Positions 26,979 to 36,913 of a stretch of DNA of 43,626 nt are shown one piece after another. Origin of the DNA: Candidatus Aenigmatarchaeota archaeon (lineage in GTDB: Archaea; Aenigmatarchaeota; Aenigmatarchaeia; QMZP01; QMZT01); assembly GCA_011772645.1 (NCBI GenBank), contig WVZE01000004.1, forward strand, positions 9,482 to 53,107, given 5' to 3'. Position 1 is the first letter of the stretch. Each line of letters starts with the position of its first letter. The notes below the pieces were generated by a model. The model was not told the DNA's origin and searched no databases. It saw nothing but the letters and a program-made list of their open reading frames with translations. The position numbers were made by a program, and so were the translations under genes.

Positions 26979-28748
26979 CTATTCCACGGTCACGCTTTTC
27001 GCGAGGTTTCTCGGCTGATCTATGTCGCAGCCCCTTAAAACCCCCAGGTGATACGCAAGCAGCTGAACCGGTATGATATTCACTATTGGAGAAGCCAGAC
27101 CGACGTCCGGGGTTTTCAGCCAGTAATCGAAGACCTCGTTCCTTTTCGGTCCCACGCCTATTATGAACCCCCCTCTCGCCCTGACCTCCATTGCGTTTCC
27201 TATTATGTTGTTCATCCCGTCGTTCGCAGTCAGAACAATGCAGGGAGAGCCTTTCTCTATCAGGGCGATGGGTCCGTGTTTAAGCTCGCCGCCGGCGAAG
27301 CCCTGGGCGTGTATGTAGCTGACCTCCATGATCTTTATCGCACCTTCCAACGCCATCGGATAATTCAATGCCTTTCCGATTATGTAGACATTTTTCTCCC
27401 TGCAGATTTTCTTCGCGAGTTTTTTGATGTACTCTTCATATCTAGGATTAAGCATGTCGTTGATCTTGGAGGCGGTCTCCAGGAGAAGTTTCTTACCCTC
27501 ATTAAGTTTACCTGCGCACGCATACGCAAGGAGATAGAGGATCGCGAGCTGGGCTGTGGTCGCCTTTGTGGAAGCGACTGCCTTTTCCGGTCCTGCCTTT
27601 ATGAGGAAGGTTATATCTGAAACCCTGTCGAGTGTCGAGCCCTTGACGTTAACAAGCGATATGACTTTCACTCCTTTCTCCTTCGCCGCTTTGACGGCCT
27701 CCAGAACATCCGCTGTCTCCCCGCTCTGCGAGACCGTTATGAGAAGGGTTTTCTTGGTAAGGAAATTTCTGTAGTTCGGGAATTCGGATGAAACCACGTA
27801 ATTCACGTGTTTGTTCGCAACGTTCGAAAACACGTATTCCCCTGTCTGGCATACCTTACCCGCGGTCCCGCATCCCGTCAGGAACACGCCGAACGCCTTG
27901 TTTATCTCGTTAGCGACCCTCCTGATCTCTCTTTCATCCTGGTTTATCGCTTTCATTATGGTCTCCTTCTGCTCCAGTATCTCCTTTATCATGTAGTGTT
28001 CGTGCTCGCCTTTCTCTGCCTGTTTCGCATCCCAGTCTATCGTTATCACCCTCTTCTCGATCCCTTTTCCGTCAGTCAGGTTTCTGAATCTCGGCTCTCC
28101 CTCCACAACAACCATCTCACCATCATCCAGGTACATCACCTTCCTGGTGTGATTCAAAAAAGCAGGGACATCTGATGCGATAAAATATTCGTCTCTACCG
28201 ACCCCGAGAATTAGAGGAGAACCTGTTCTCGCTGCAATAAGACCGGGGAAACCCCTTTCAGCGACTATTATCGCCGACCTTCCCTTCAGGGAGTTCATAC
28301 TCTTTCGAACTGCTTCCTCAAGGTCAAGACCCGAGCGAAGGTTATCCTCTATCAAATGCGCTATAACTTCCGTATCGGTTTCGCTCCGAAACCTGTGCCC
28401 CTTCCTTTTCAATCGTTTTTTCAGTTCGGAAAAATTCTCTATTATCCCGTTGTGTATCACCGCGATCCTGTCTTTGCAATCTGTCTGGGGATGCGAATTA
28501 CGTTTGGAGACTTTCCCGTGTGTCGCCCACCTTGTATGTCCGAACCCTATATTTCCGGGAAGATTCTTCAAGTCCATTTTCCCGTCCACATCATCTATCT
28601 TCCCCATATCCTTCTTTATCCAGACTTTTCCCCCATCCAGCGTTGCGATCCCACAGCTGTCATACCCCCTGTATTCCAGCCTCTTAAGAGAATCAACCAG
28701 TAAGGGAGCCACCCTTCGCTTGCCTACATATCCTGCTATCCCGCACAT
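26979..28748 (-). CDS. glmS: Glutamine-fructose-6-phosphate aminotransferase (isomerizing)
   Basis: MCGIAGYVGKRRVAPLLVDSLKRLEYRGYDSCGIA, HTRWATHG, two SIS domains, C-terminal DQPRNLAKSVTVE. Confidence 0.97.
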   Translation of the reverse strand: MCGIAGYVGKRRVAPLLVDSLKRLEYRGYDSCGIATLDGGKVWIKKDMGKIDDVDGKMDLKNLPGNIGFGHTRWATHGKVSKRNSHPQTDCKDRIAVIHNGIIENFSELKKRLKRKGHRFRSETDTEVIAHLIEDNLRSGLDLEEAVRKSMNSLKGRSAIIVAERGFPGLIAARTGSPLILGVGRDEYFIASDVPAFLNHTRKVMYLDDGEMVVVEGEPRFRNLTDGKGIEKRVITIDWDAKQAEKGEHEHYMIKEILEQKETIMKAINQDEREIRRVANEINKAFGVFLTGCGTAGKVCQTGEYVFSNVANKHVNYVVSSEFPNYRNFLTKKTLLITVSQSGETADVLEAVKAAKEKGVKVISLVNVKGSTLDRVSDITFLIKAGPEKAVASTKATTAQLAILYLLAYACAGKLNEGKKLLLETASKINDMLNPRYEEYIKKLAKKICREKNVYIIGKALNYPMALEGAIKIMEVSYIHAQGFAGGELKHGPIALIEKGSPCIVLTANDGMNNIIGNAMEVRARGGFIIGVGPKRNEVFDYWLKTPDVGLASPIVNIIPVQLLAYHLGVLRGCDIDQPRNLAKSVTVE

Positions 28749-28770
28749 AGATATTCCTAATTTCTTTCAA

Positions 28771-28782
28771 CATATTTAAAAT
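28771..28782 (-). promoter_or_regulatory. Candidate TATA box for glmS
   Basis: Reverse strand TTTTAAATATG about 24-34 bp upstream of ATG 28748. Confidence 0.4.
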
Positions 28783-28825
28783 TTTTACCCGCATTTTCAC
28801 CCAAATTTCACCAGAATACGCCTCT

Positions 28826-30070
28826 TCACTCAAATACCAGGGCGCTCACGCCCTTCTTGTAGGTCTGGACGTTCCTCGAGACCTCGTCCAGCCCGTCCTT
28901 GAGGACCTCGAACCTCCGTTCGTAATTGTCCACAAGATCGTTCACAAAACCCCTTATATGTTCCTTGAAGTTCTTGATGTCCTCTATGTTTTCCACGAGC
29001 GCCTTGTTCAGTCGTTCCTCATTCCCCCTCAGGTGGTTCAGGATATTGTCGTTCGCTTCCTTCAGTTTCGTTATAACAGCTTCTTCGAAGTATCGGTGTT
29101 TGCCTTCGAGGGAGTTAACCTTTTCGTTCACCTCTTTCTTCAGACCATCCGTGGTTTTCATGAATTCGAGTTTTGTCTGCTCAATATCTTCCACGCTGGT
29201 TTTGATCTTCTCCTCGATTGCCTGCAGACCTTTGTTTATCTCCTTCGAAACCCCTCCCCTTATCTCAACCTCCATGTCATTCTTTAGCTTGTCCATGCTC
29301 TCTGCCTGGGAAGAGAGGATCTTCAGCTTCTCGTCAGCCTGGGACTTGACTATCAGGAATTCCTTCACCATCCCATCGAATTCCTTCTTCTTGTCCCTCT
29401 CCTTGCGTTCGAATTCCTTCTTTAATTTATCAAGCATGTCCGTAAAATTCACTCTAAAGCTTTCTATTTTTTCAAAAAACTTTTTACTTTCATTCTCCGT
29501 GTTCTGTATCCTGTGATCAAGATCGGAGTCCTTGTCCCTGAGCTTTTCCAGACTCCCTTCCAGGTCCTTGAAGTCGGAAATTATCCTGTTGAATTCTTTG
29601 AACAAACTCCCCTTCTCCATCCTTATCTGGCCCATCTCGATAACGAGCTTTTTCTCAAGATCATCAACGCTTTTCTTCTGTTCTTCAAAATTCCTTTGGA
29701 ACTCCTCTATACGTCCTTCCACGTCCTCCTCTATCTCCTCGAATTTCCTCTCTCCGGAGTCCATCCTCTTTTCCACAGAATCAACCCTGTTCAAAAGCTT
29801 TTCCCTGAAAAGTGATTGCTTGTTTTTCAGATCCGTGAGTGATTTGTTCAGGACCTTAACAGAGTCCCTCAATTCAGAAAATATCTCATCATCCTTCTCC
29901 CCTCTCTTGCTCAACTCCCTTGTTAATGTTTTTAATTCCGTTATCTTGTTCGAATTCCTTTCAACCAGCTTTCTCAATTCTTCCAGGAGATACCTGTATT
30001 TACTTTTCCACTCCTCCTTCTCTTCCTTGATGTCCTTTATCCTCTCGCCAAGTTTTTCGAATTTGTCCAT
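28826..30070 (-). CDS. Long coiled-coil protein (414 aa)
   Basis: Nearly continuous heptad-like Lys/Glu/Leu sequence with no TM; start overlaps the previous stop in TAATG. Confidence 0.8.
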   Translation of the reverse strand: MDKFEKLGERIKDIKEEKEEWKSKYRYLLEELRKLVERNSNKITELKTLTRELSKRGEKDDEIFSELRDSVKVLNKSLTDLKNKQSLFREKLLNRVDSVEKRMDSGERKFEEIEEDVEGRIEEFQRNFEEQKKSVDDLEKKLVIEMGQIRMEKGSLFKEFNRIISDFKDLEGSLEKLRDKDSDLDHRIQNTENESKKFFEKIESFRVNFTDMLDKLKKEFERKERDKKKEFDGMVKEFLIVKSQADEKLKILSSQAESMDKLKNDMEVEIRGGVSKEINKGLQAIEEKIKTSVEDIEQTKLEFMKTTDGLKKEVNEKVNSLEGKHRYFEEAVITKLKEANDNILNHLRGNEERLNKALVENIEDIKNFKEHIRGFVNDLVDNYERRFEVLKDGLDEVSRNVQTYKKGVSALVFE

Positions 30071-32430
30071 TAACCCTCGGCCTCCTCTATCAGTTTGTCG
30101 AGCTCCTTAGAACTTTCCTTCTTCAGGGACCTTATGGATTTCGAAAGGGAATCTATCTTTTTTCCGAGGCTGCTGATGGAATCCCTGAATTCCCTATCAA
30201 TCTCCTTGACCCTGTTCTCATTAACAAAGCTTCTCTCTCCAATGACTTTTAAAAGATTCTCCGTTTTGGACAGGGTATCCCCAAGCCTCTTTAAAGAGAC
30301 TTCGGATCCGGCGACCCTGTTTTCGAAACTATTCCTGAACTCCTCCTTGAATTTGTCGAGCTGATCAAACTGTTCGGTTAGCTTTTTCATCCGCTCCTCA
30401 ATCTGCGCCCTGATACCGAAAAATTCCCTTACACTCCTGTTAATTTCATCCTTTTTAACGCTCTCCGCCCCCTTCATTTCCTTCCTGAGAGAACTCAGCG
30501 TGCCTTCGAGGTTGTTCTTGATCGTGTTTAGGTTGGTCTCCACTCCCTTGATCCTGCCCTCCAGATCCTCCTCCACCTCGCTTATGTCCTTCTCCATCCC
30601 CTTCTCCTTCCTCTCGCTGAGCCTGTCAACGTCCTCCCTGAGCGAGTCCAGGCTCTTCTGAAAACCATCCCTCAGTTCGACCATGGAGGCATTAAGGACC
30701 CCTTCCAGGTCACTGATCCTTTTGTCTATTATTTTCGAATCGCCCTTGGAAGCCTTGACGGAGAATACGATTTCACTCAGATCCCTCAGATTCGAATCTA
30801 CATCATCAACCCTTTTCTTGATCTCCTCCTCCACTTCCGATATGCTTTTTCCCAGTTTCTCCTCCTTCCTCTCGCTGAGCTTATCAACATCCTTCCTTAT
30901 GCCTGACAAAGAATCATGAAATTCCTTTCTTAACACAGAGATGTTCTTCTCTGTCTCTCTCATCCTCTCCCCCACTTCCTTCCCGCCAACCTTAACCGAT
31001 TCCATCCTCGAAATCCTTTCACCAAGCTTTCCGAATCCTTCACCAAGTTCCTTAACAGCGACGTTGAAACCCTTCTCCATCTCCTTGATCCTCCCCTTCA
31101 GCTCGCTCTCCACCGCTGTTATGTCCTTCTCCATCCCCTTATCCTTCCTCTCGCTGAGCCTGTCAACGTCCTCCCTGAGCGAGTCCAGGCTCTTCTGAAA
31201 ACCATCCCTCAAATCATTAACACTACTGTCAAGTTTGCTCAACTTCTCATCAGCCATTTTCGAATCAACTTTCACGCCCTCAAGCTTTAGAACCATACTT
31301 CCTATTTCCTTTAAGTTCGAATCCACATCACCAATCTTTTTCTTGACCTCTTTCTCCACCCTGCCTATATCCTTCTCCACCCCTTTCTCCTTCCTCTCGC
31401 TGAGCCTGTCAACGTCCTCCCTCAGGGAGTCAAGGTTGTCCCAGAAACCTTCCTTCATCTTCGCAATCCCTTCATTGAAACTGTCCTTCATGCGGTTGAT
31501 GCTCTTCTCCAGGTTACTTATTTTATCATCAACGACCTTTGAATCGCCTTTGGCAGCCTTAACGTTCAGAAGCATATCGCTGAGTTCATTTATCTTCCCA
31601 TCCATCCTCTTTTCAACGTCCGTTACCCCTTTCTCCAAACTCCTCATCCTCTCCCCCACTTCCTTCCCGCCAACCTTAACCGATTCCATCCTCGAAATCC
31701 TCTCGCCAAGCTTTCCGAATCCTTCACCAAGTTCCTTAACAGCGACGTTGAAACCCTTCTCCATCTCCTTAATCCTCCCCTTCAGCTCGCTCTCCACCGC
31801 TGTTATGTCCTTCTCCATCCCCTTCTCCTTCCTCTCGCTGAGCCTGTCAACATCCTCCCTGAGCGAGTCCAGGCTCTTCTTAAAATCCTCCCTCATCCCG
31901 GCAACCGAGCTGTTAAGACCCGCCTTCAGATCGTTAACCGTTTCCCCCAGTTCAGCGATTTTCGAATCAAATACTTTAGAATCAACCTTAACGCCCTCGA
32001 TCCTGAGAGCGGAATCCCCGATCCTCCCGGTTTGCTGTGAGAGGTCTTTCAAAACACTGTCAAATTCAGACTGTTGTTTTTCGAGATTGAAAACCCCTGT
32101 TTTCAGGGAATTAAGAACATCCTCGAAGCCCTCGATCTTCTCGAGACCATCGCTTACGGACTTTTTGTAATCTGAAATTTTCTTGTAGAGGGAATCGAAT
32201 TTATCCAGACTCTTCTTTACAGGCCTTACCTCTGTGTTTACAAATTCAAGTATCCTCTTGCCTGCGGCGGAGTAAGCGACCGATGCTTCTTTGAGCCTGT
32301 CCGCGAGATACCTGTTCTTTTCCATCAGGAACGTTCTGTCGCCCTTAAGCTTTTTTATGGTCTCCTTTCTGGCCTCGTTTTCTTCCTTAAGCTTCCTCAG
32401 CCTGTCCCCCAGCTCTTTCAGCTCTTTCAT
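30070..32430 (-). CDS. Long repetitive coiled-coil protein (786 aa)
   Basis: Five copies of a segment like LDSLREDVDRLSERKEKGMEKDI; starts 1 bp after the previous stop. Confidence 0.82.
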   Translation of the reverse strand: MKELKELGDRLRKLKEENEARKETIKKLKGDRTFLMEKNRYLADRLKEASVAYSAAGKRILEFVNTEVRPVKKSLDKFDSLYKKISDYKKSVSDGLEKIEGFEDVLNSLKTGVFNLEKQQSEFDSVLKDLSQQTGRIGDSALRIEGVKVDSKVFDSKIAELGETVNDLKAGLNSSVAGMREDFKKSLDSLREDVDRLSERKEKGMEKDITAVESELKGRIKEMEKGFNVAVKELGEGFGKLGERISRMESVKVGGKEVGERMRSLEKGVTDVEKRMDGKINELSDMLLNVKAAKGDSKVVDDKISNLEKSINRMKDSFNEGIAKMKEGFWDNLDSLREDVDRLSERKEKGVEKDIGRVEKEVKKKIGDVDSNLKEIGSMVLKLEGVKVDSKMADEKLSKLDSSVNDLRDGFQKSLDSLREDVDRLSERKDKGMEKDITAVESELKGRIKEMEKGFNVAVKELGEGFGKLGERISRMESVKVGGKEVGERMRETEKNISVLRKEFHDSLSGIRKDVDKLSERKEEKLGKSISEVEEEIKKRVDDVDSNLRDLSEIVFSVKASKGDSKIIDKRISDLEGVLNASMVELRDGFQKSLDSLREDVDRLSERKEKGMEKDISEVEEDLEGRIKGVETNLNTIKNNLEGTLSSLRKEMKGAESVKKDEINRSVREFFGIRAQIEERMKKLTEQFDQLDKFKEEFRNSFENRVAGSEVSLKRLGDTLSKTENLLKVIGERSFVNENRVKEIDREFRDSISSLGKKIDSLSKSIRSLKKESSKELDKLIEEAEG
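30961..31200. repeat. Intragenic repeat, copy 1 (partner 31645-31884)
   Basis: 240 bp with about six mismatches by eye to 31645-31884; offset 684 bp, in frame. Confidence 0.88.
31645..31884. repeat. Intragenic repeat, copy 2 (partner 30961-31200)
   Basis: See 30961-31200. Confidence 0.88.
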
Positions 32431-34965
32431 TCAACCTCTCAACTCGCCAAGGAGGGAATTTATCCTCTCCTTCTGTTTTTTTGACATTTCCTCAAGCTTT
32501 TTCCTGTCCATAAGGCTCTGCTCAACAACGTTCTCAAACTGCGCCCTTATGTTCACAAGCTCCTTTTCAAGTTTAGAAATTCTCTTTTCCATCCTTTCCT
32601 GGAAGCCCCCGATTTCTTTCATTTCCTTCCACTTCTCATCAAGGTCCTCGATGGATTTTTTGGCAGAGGAGATCCTCTCCCCCAGATTCTTGGCCTTCTC
32701 GTTCATCCTTTCGAACTTTTCCACGAACGATTTCCTGGAGCCTTCCAGATATTCGACACCCTTCTGAAGCTGTGAGATATCCTTTACGTAGGACTCGAGC
32801 ATATCCAGTCTCTTCAGGAAATCCTTATCGTTCGACCTCATCTCTTTTATTTCCTCCTTCATCCTGCCTTGAGCCTCCTTAGACCCCTGTATGTCATCGT
32901 CAATCTCACCAAGATTGTTTTCGAGAATAGCCAAAGTCGGTTTAACCACGTTCTCTAATTGAGATTTTTCATCCCTGAGGCTGTCAATACCCTCTTCGAA
33001 GAGATTTTTGTTGTCCTCTACCCTTTTATCTATGGAAAGCAATCGGTCACTAATCTTGCTGATCTCAACTGAGAAATCATCCATGACGTTCTCAATCTTT
33101 TCAACCCTTCCCAGGACCTTCTTTTGCGCTGACAACCTTTCATCCAGGGTTTTCAGCTTACCGTCAAGTTCGCTGATCCTTGTATCAAGCAAACCCTTCA
33201 GATCATCAATCTCCTTGGTTTTTCCGTCCAAGATTTCTATGTTTTCTCCGAGCTTTTCGAGGGAACCCAGGGTCTTGAACAATTCCTTGTTCTCGATTTT
33301 CATCTCCTTTATCCTGTCACTTAGGTTTGACTGGGATTCATTGAACTTCTCAAGCCTCCCGTCAAACTTCTCGAGATCTCCTTTGAACATTTCCAACGTG
33401 GGGTTAACCACATCCCTGAACTGCGAGAGCTCCGATTTAAGGCCCTCTGTCCTCCCGTCAACCATCTCGAGGATTTTGGAAAATTTCCCCTCGATTTCTG
33501 AGAGCGCAGGTTTTGAGATGTCCGTGAATTTTTTCTCTATGCTCTTCTCCACGTTCAAACCCAGCTTTTCCTGGAAGCCTTTAACCCCTTCCAGAACCTT
33601 TCCGAAATCTTTAACCTGTTCCTTTAACGCATCTATGGTGGGGGTTATCGTGTTTTCAAACTTGTAAAACCTCGAGGCAATGATATCCATCTCGTCTTTG
33701 ACGGAAACAAGCTCCTTCGAAGTCTTATCCTTTACCTCGGAAAGTTTGGATTCGGCCATCTCTGTGAACAGTTTACTCACGAGCTCCTTGACAAATTCAG
33801 AGTAATCCTCCCTGAAGTTCTTTATGCTTTCGGAAAGTTCCTCTGACCTTCCCTTCAGCTTGGTTTCCAGGTCAGATATTTTCTCCAGAAGTTTCGCTTC
33901 CCTTTCCTTCAGATCCCCTTTTGCCTTCTCCCTGTCCGTTTGCAGTTCAACCACGTAGTCGCCCAGTTTATATAGGTTTTTCATTTCACTCTTGAAATAG
34001 CTCATTTCGCTGTAAAGCCTTTTTATCCTCCCGTTCAGCTTCCCGGCCTCGTCTTTTAAACCCTTTACATCGCTAAGAACGGGCGATATTTCTTTCGACA
34101 TGCCCTTGCTTATCTCCTGTGGTATGATCTGGCTTGAAAGTTCCTCTGTTGAGAATACGAGTTTTTTCAGCTTTTCTATGTTTTCCGGTCCAAGCTTTTC
34201 GATCAGTGCCTGAACTTTGTCCTCAAGGCCCGGAAGCTTCTCAAGACGCTTAAGTTGTTCCTTAAACCTGGAGAACCTCGTTTCATTCTCGTCCCTCATT
34301 TCGGTGAACGTTCTCTCCAGATCCTTCAAGGATTTTTTTACCTCATTCAGATCACTCTGAAGTTCAACAGTCCCTCCGAAGGCAGCGAGGCCTTTGGAAA
34401 CCTCCTCCCCTCCCCTGGTTGGAACTTCAGGCGTGGTGAGCTTGTCAGAAAGTTTTTTAATACTGTCCTCGATGGCGGATATCTTGCTCGTGGTTTCACT
34501 CTGTATCTTATCAACCAGTTTCCTGACCTTCCCCTCTTCAGGTTTTTCGGTTTTCCCGATCTTAGTTCCAATCGCCGTCATGCTGTCCTTTATTTCCTTG
34601 AGCTGTGCCTGAAACTGGTCGGTCATCTTTTTTTCCAGATCCTTGAGCTTGGGTTCCACGGGCTCCGGCGGCGGCGTGGCTGGGGCGGGTGGCTTAGCTT
34701 CCTCGGCCTTGGAGGAAACCTTCTCTATTATTTCGGCCAAGCCTTTGCTCTTCTCCTCCAGATCCTTTCTCTCTTTCTCAAGCGATTTTGTTTTGCTCTT
34801 TTCCTCTTCAAGTTGCTTTCTGAGGGCATCGGCTTCTGATCCCCCGGTATCCTGCTTCGTTTCTTCGGGTTTCCTTTTCGCTTCCAGCGGATCACCCAAC
34901 TTTTTCAGGCCTTCAAGCCCTTCAGCAACCCCCTTTTTCTTCTTTTGAACCTCTTCATTAACCAT
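32431..34965 (-). CDS. Long coiled-coil protein (~844 aa)
   Basis: Extended charged heptad-like sequence with Pro-rich break APATPPPEPVEPK; start set at MVNEEVQ because GGGGTGGTT precedes it (ORF track starts at 34986). Confidence 0.8.
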   Translation of the reverse strand: MVNEEVQKKKKGVAEGLEGLKKLGDPLEAKRKPEETKQDTGGSEADALRKQLEEEKSKTKSLEKERKDLEEKSKGLAEIIEKVSSKAEEAKPPAPATPPPEPVEPKLKDLEKKMTDQFQAQLKEIKDSMTAIGTKIGKTEKPEEGKVRKLVDKIQSETTSKISAIEDSIKKLSDKLTTPEVPTRGGEEVSKGLAAFGGTVELQSDLNEVKKSLKDLERTFTEMRDENETRFSRFKEQLKRLEKLPGLEDKVQALIEKLGPENIEKLKKLVFSTEELSSQIIPQEISKGMSKEISPVLSDVKGLKDEAGKLNGRIKRLYSEMSYFKSEMKNLYKLGDYVVELQTDREKAKGDLKEREAKLLEKISDLETKLKGRSEELSESIKNFREDYSEFVKELVSKLFTEMAESKLSEVKDKTSKELVSVKDEMDIIASRFYKFENTITPTIDALKEQVKDFGKVLEGVKGFQEKLGLNVEKSIEKKFTDISKPALSEIEGKFSKILEMVDGRTEGLKSELSQFRDVVNPTLEMFKGDLEKFDGRLEKFNESQSNLSDRIKEMKIENKELFKTLGSLEKLGENIEILDGKTKEIDDLKGLLDTRISELDGKLKTLDERLSAQKKVLGRVEKIENVMDDFSVEISKISDRLLSIDKRVEDNKNLFEEGIDSLRDEKSQLENVVKPTLAILENNLGEIDDDIQGSKEAQGRMKEEIKEMRSNDKDFLKRLDMLESYVKDISQLQKGVEYLEGSRKSFVEKFERMNEKAKNLGERISSAKKSIEDLDEKWKEMKEIGGFQERMEKRISKLEKELVNIRAQFENVVEQSLMDRKKLEEMSKKQKERINSLLGELRG

Positions 34966-34995
34966 ACAACCACCCCGACCCTTCATTCGAAATAT

Positions 34996-35265
34996 TTATT
35001 CACTTGATAAGGCTCTGGCAAGCCTTTTGACGTTCCTTTCCTGTTCCTTCAGTCTACCCTCGATTTCCGAAATTCTCGAATCGATTTCGTTTAACCTCGA
35101 GTTAAGTTTCAAGTCCTGTTCCGCGTTCCCCCCCGCTTTGATTTCTGGTATAAACATACTATTCGATTTGGTTCCGGTATATTTAATTTTATAAAGTTGG
35201 TATAATAAAAAGCAAATTATAACGACCAGCAGCAGGATGATCACCAAAAACGCCGACTCCAACAT
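34996..35265 (-). CDS. Small membrane-anchored coiled-coil protein
   Basis: 89 aa; one N-terminal TM (SAFLVIILLLVVIICFLLYQLY), C-terminal coiled coil LNEIDSRISEIEGRLKEQERNVKRLARAL. Confidence 0.72.
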   Translation of the reverse strand: MLESAFLVIILLLVVIICFLLYQLYKIKYTGTKSNSMFIPEIKAGGNAEQDLKLNSRLNEIDSRISEIEGRLKEQERNVKRLARALSSE

Positions 35266-35298
35266 AAGTATTATTTTGATCTTGTTATTGAAATATGT

Positions 35299-36075
35299 TT
35301 ATTCTCTGGGTTTGATCCCGAACAATCTCAGGAAACCTGAAAGAAGGTTCGGCGGCCTGTATTCCTTGCCTATCAATTTTGCAGCAAGCTTCTTCATTTC
35401 GATGCTTGCAGGAGAATTCGGAGAGAAGAGGTAAACCGGAACTTTAAGGGCGAGACTCCTCAAAACATTCTTGTCCATGGGTATCAGGGATATCACAGGG
35501 ATTTCTGCTATCTGCTCCACCTCTTTTCTCCCCAGCTCATACCTTTCCTTCCCCACCATGTTCAGAACGACACCCAGCGGTTTTATTCCCATATCGTTTA
35601 CCACCTGATGGCATTTCATTATATCCATGGTGGATGGGACGAAAGGCGTGTTTATGAAGATAACCTCATCCGCCGCCTGAAGGGTCGCCATTGCCTCCCT
35701 CCCCAGGCCTGGAGCGGAGTCCAGGAGAACGATATCTGTCTTTCCGAACAGACTCTTCAGAGAATGCTTTAGCTTTGCTATGTCCGTCCCCTTCAGATCC
35801 CCCAAGGACAGGGAAGCGGGTATCACGCGCAAACCGCTTATGTGGTATTCGTACATCGCATCCTCTATCTTCGCTTCGTTTTTCAGGACCTGGTTGAGCG
35901 TGACAGGACAATAATACATCCCCAGATAAAGCGCTAGATGAGAAGTCGTGATATTGCAGTCAACTATTATCACATCCTTCTTGAACTCGGAGGCGAGAAT
36001 CGTCCCCAGGTTTGCAACTACCGTTGTCTTTCCCACGCCTCCTTTACCCGAAATCACCCCGATTATCCTCGTCAT
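35299..36075 (-). CDS. MinD/ParA-family ATPase
   Basis: MTRIIGVISGKGGVGKTTVVANLGTILA deviant Walker A, DIVLLDSAPGLGREAMATLQAADEVIFINTP; C-terminal NLLSGFLRLFGIKPRE. Confidence 0.93.
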   Translation of the reverse strand: MTRIIGVISGKGGVGKTTVVANLGTILASEFKKDVIIVDCNITTSHLALYLGMYYCPVTLNQVLKNEAKIEDAMYEYHISGLRVIPASLSLGDLKGTDIAKLKHSLKSLFGKTDIVLLDSAPGLGREAMATLQAADEVIFINTPFVPSTMDIMKCHQVVNDMGIKPLGVVLNMVGKERYELGRKEVEQIAEIPVISLIPMDKNVLRSLALKVPVYLFSPNSPASIEMKKLAAKLIGKEYRPPNLLSGFLRLFGIKPRE

Positions 36076-36120
36076 TCGCTCTCACACTTTATTTTTATTG
36101 TTCGTCATTAAATAACCTTC

Positions 36121-36780
36121 CTACCATTTCAGAGTGCATAAAATTTTCGACAGTTCGTTTTCGTTCCTGGCCAATACCGGAAAATCGTTGATTTTGCTGA
36201 GCTGCGAATTCAGCTGATGAGTATAATTCAAAAGATCCCTTTCACCCGACAACGAAATGAGGGTTGATATTATCCTCGGAACAATATCAGCCTTGTATTT
36301 CTTGCAAAAGACTATCATGTTTGAAAACAGGACATAGAGAAAAACATCAGTGAATATGTTCGATCCGTATCTGCCGACCATTTCCTTGTCACCCCTGTAG
36401 AGAACCTTCAGGTTCTTGGGGGAGAACAGAAGGGGGTGGTATTTCTCAATGAATTTCTGAATAATGTTCCAATTGCCTACAATCAACGAATTAGGGGTCC
36501 AGGATTCCTCCGGAATTTTCCTGTGTTTCCCCCTCATGTAACCAGGTATCCATCCGAACAGGGGTTTCAGCCTCTTGCCCTCCTTTACTATGTAGTTTTC
36601 CTTTATCATTTGCCTGAACAGGGGTTTGCCGATTCCTGATTCTATGTGATAGAGATAGTTGGTCTTCACGCCCCATTCCGTCTGTATTCTAAACAGCGAT
36701 GTTCCCTTCTGATCGCTCGCGGCGTTTAGCCAGATAAGCCAGAAATTCTTGTACTCCGTAAGCTTCTTTTTCTTTATCAT
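36121..36780 (-). CDS. Hypothetical protein, possible winged-helix domain
   Basis: 219 aa; N-terminal LFRIQTEWGVKTNYLYHIESGIGKPLFRQMIKENYIVKEGKRLKPLFG looks like a wHTH with basic wing; rest unknown. Confidence 0.5.
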   Translation of the reverse strand: MIKKKKLTEYKNFWLIWLNAASDQKGTSLFRIQTEWGVKTNYLYHIESGIGKPLFRQMIKENYIVKEGKRLKPLFGWIPGYMRGKHRKIPEESWTPNSLIVGNWNIIQKFIEKYHPLLFSPKNLKVLYRGDKEMVGRYGSNIFTDVFLYVLFSNMIVFCKKYKADIVPRIISTLISLSGERDLLNYTHQLNSQLSKINDFPVLARNENELSKILCTLKW

Positions 36781-36913
36781 AATTTTTATAAATATACTAG
36801 TTTATCGTCCCGATACAGGTCGTTTTCTCCCTAAAGGAGCCTGAACCGTTTATTATTTCGATGTTTTATTATTAGAATTTTTTATATAAAAATAATAGTA
36901 TGAACATACAAAT

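Noticed and set aside
31235-32170. 311-aa plus-strand ORF antisense to the 786-aa coiled-coil gene
   Set aside because: Ser/Phe/Leu-rich mirror of Lys/Glu/Leu heptads; the same applies to 28926-29516, 29532-30110, 32291-32767 and 33008-33667.
36780-36913. Possible structured RNA or terminator in the gap (CTCCCTAAAGGAG)
   Set aside because: The stem is only about 4 bp; too weak to call without comparative evidence.
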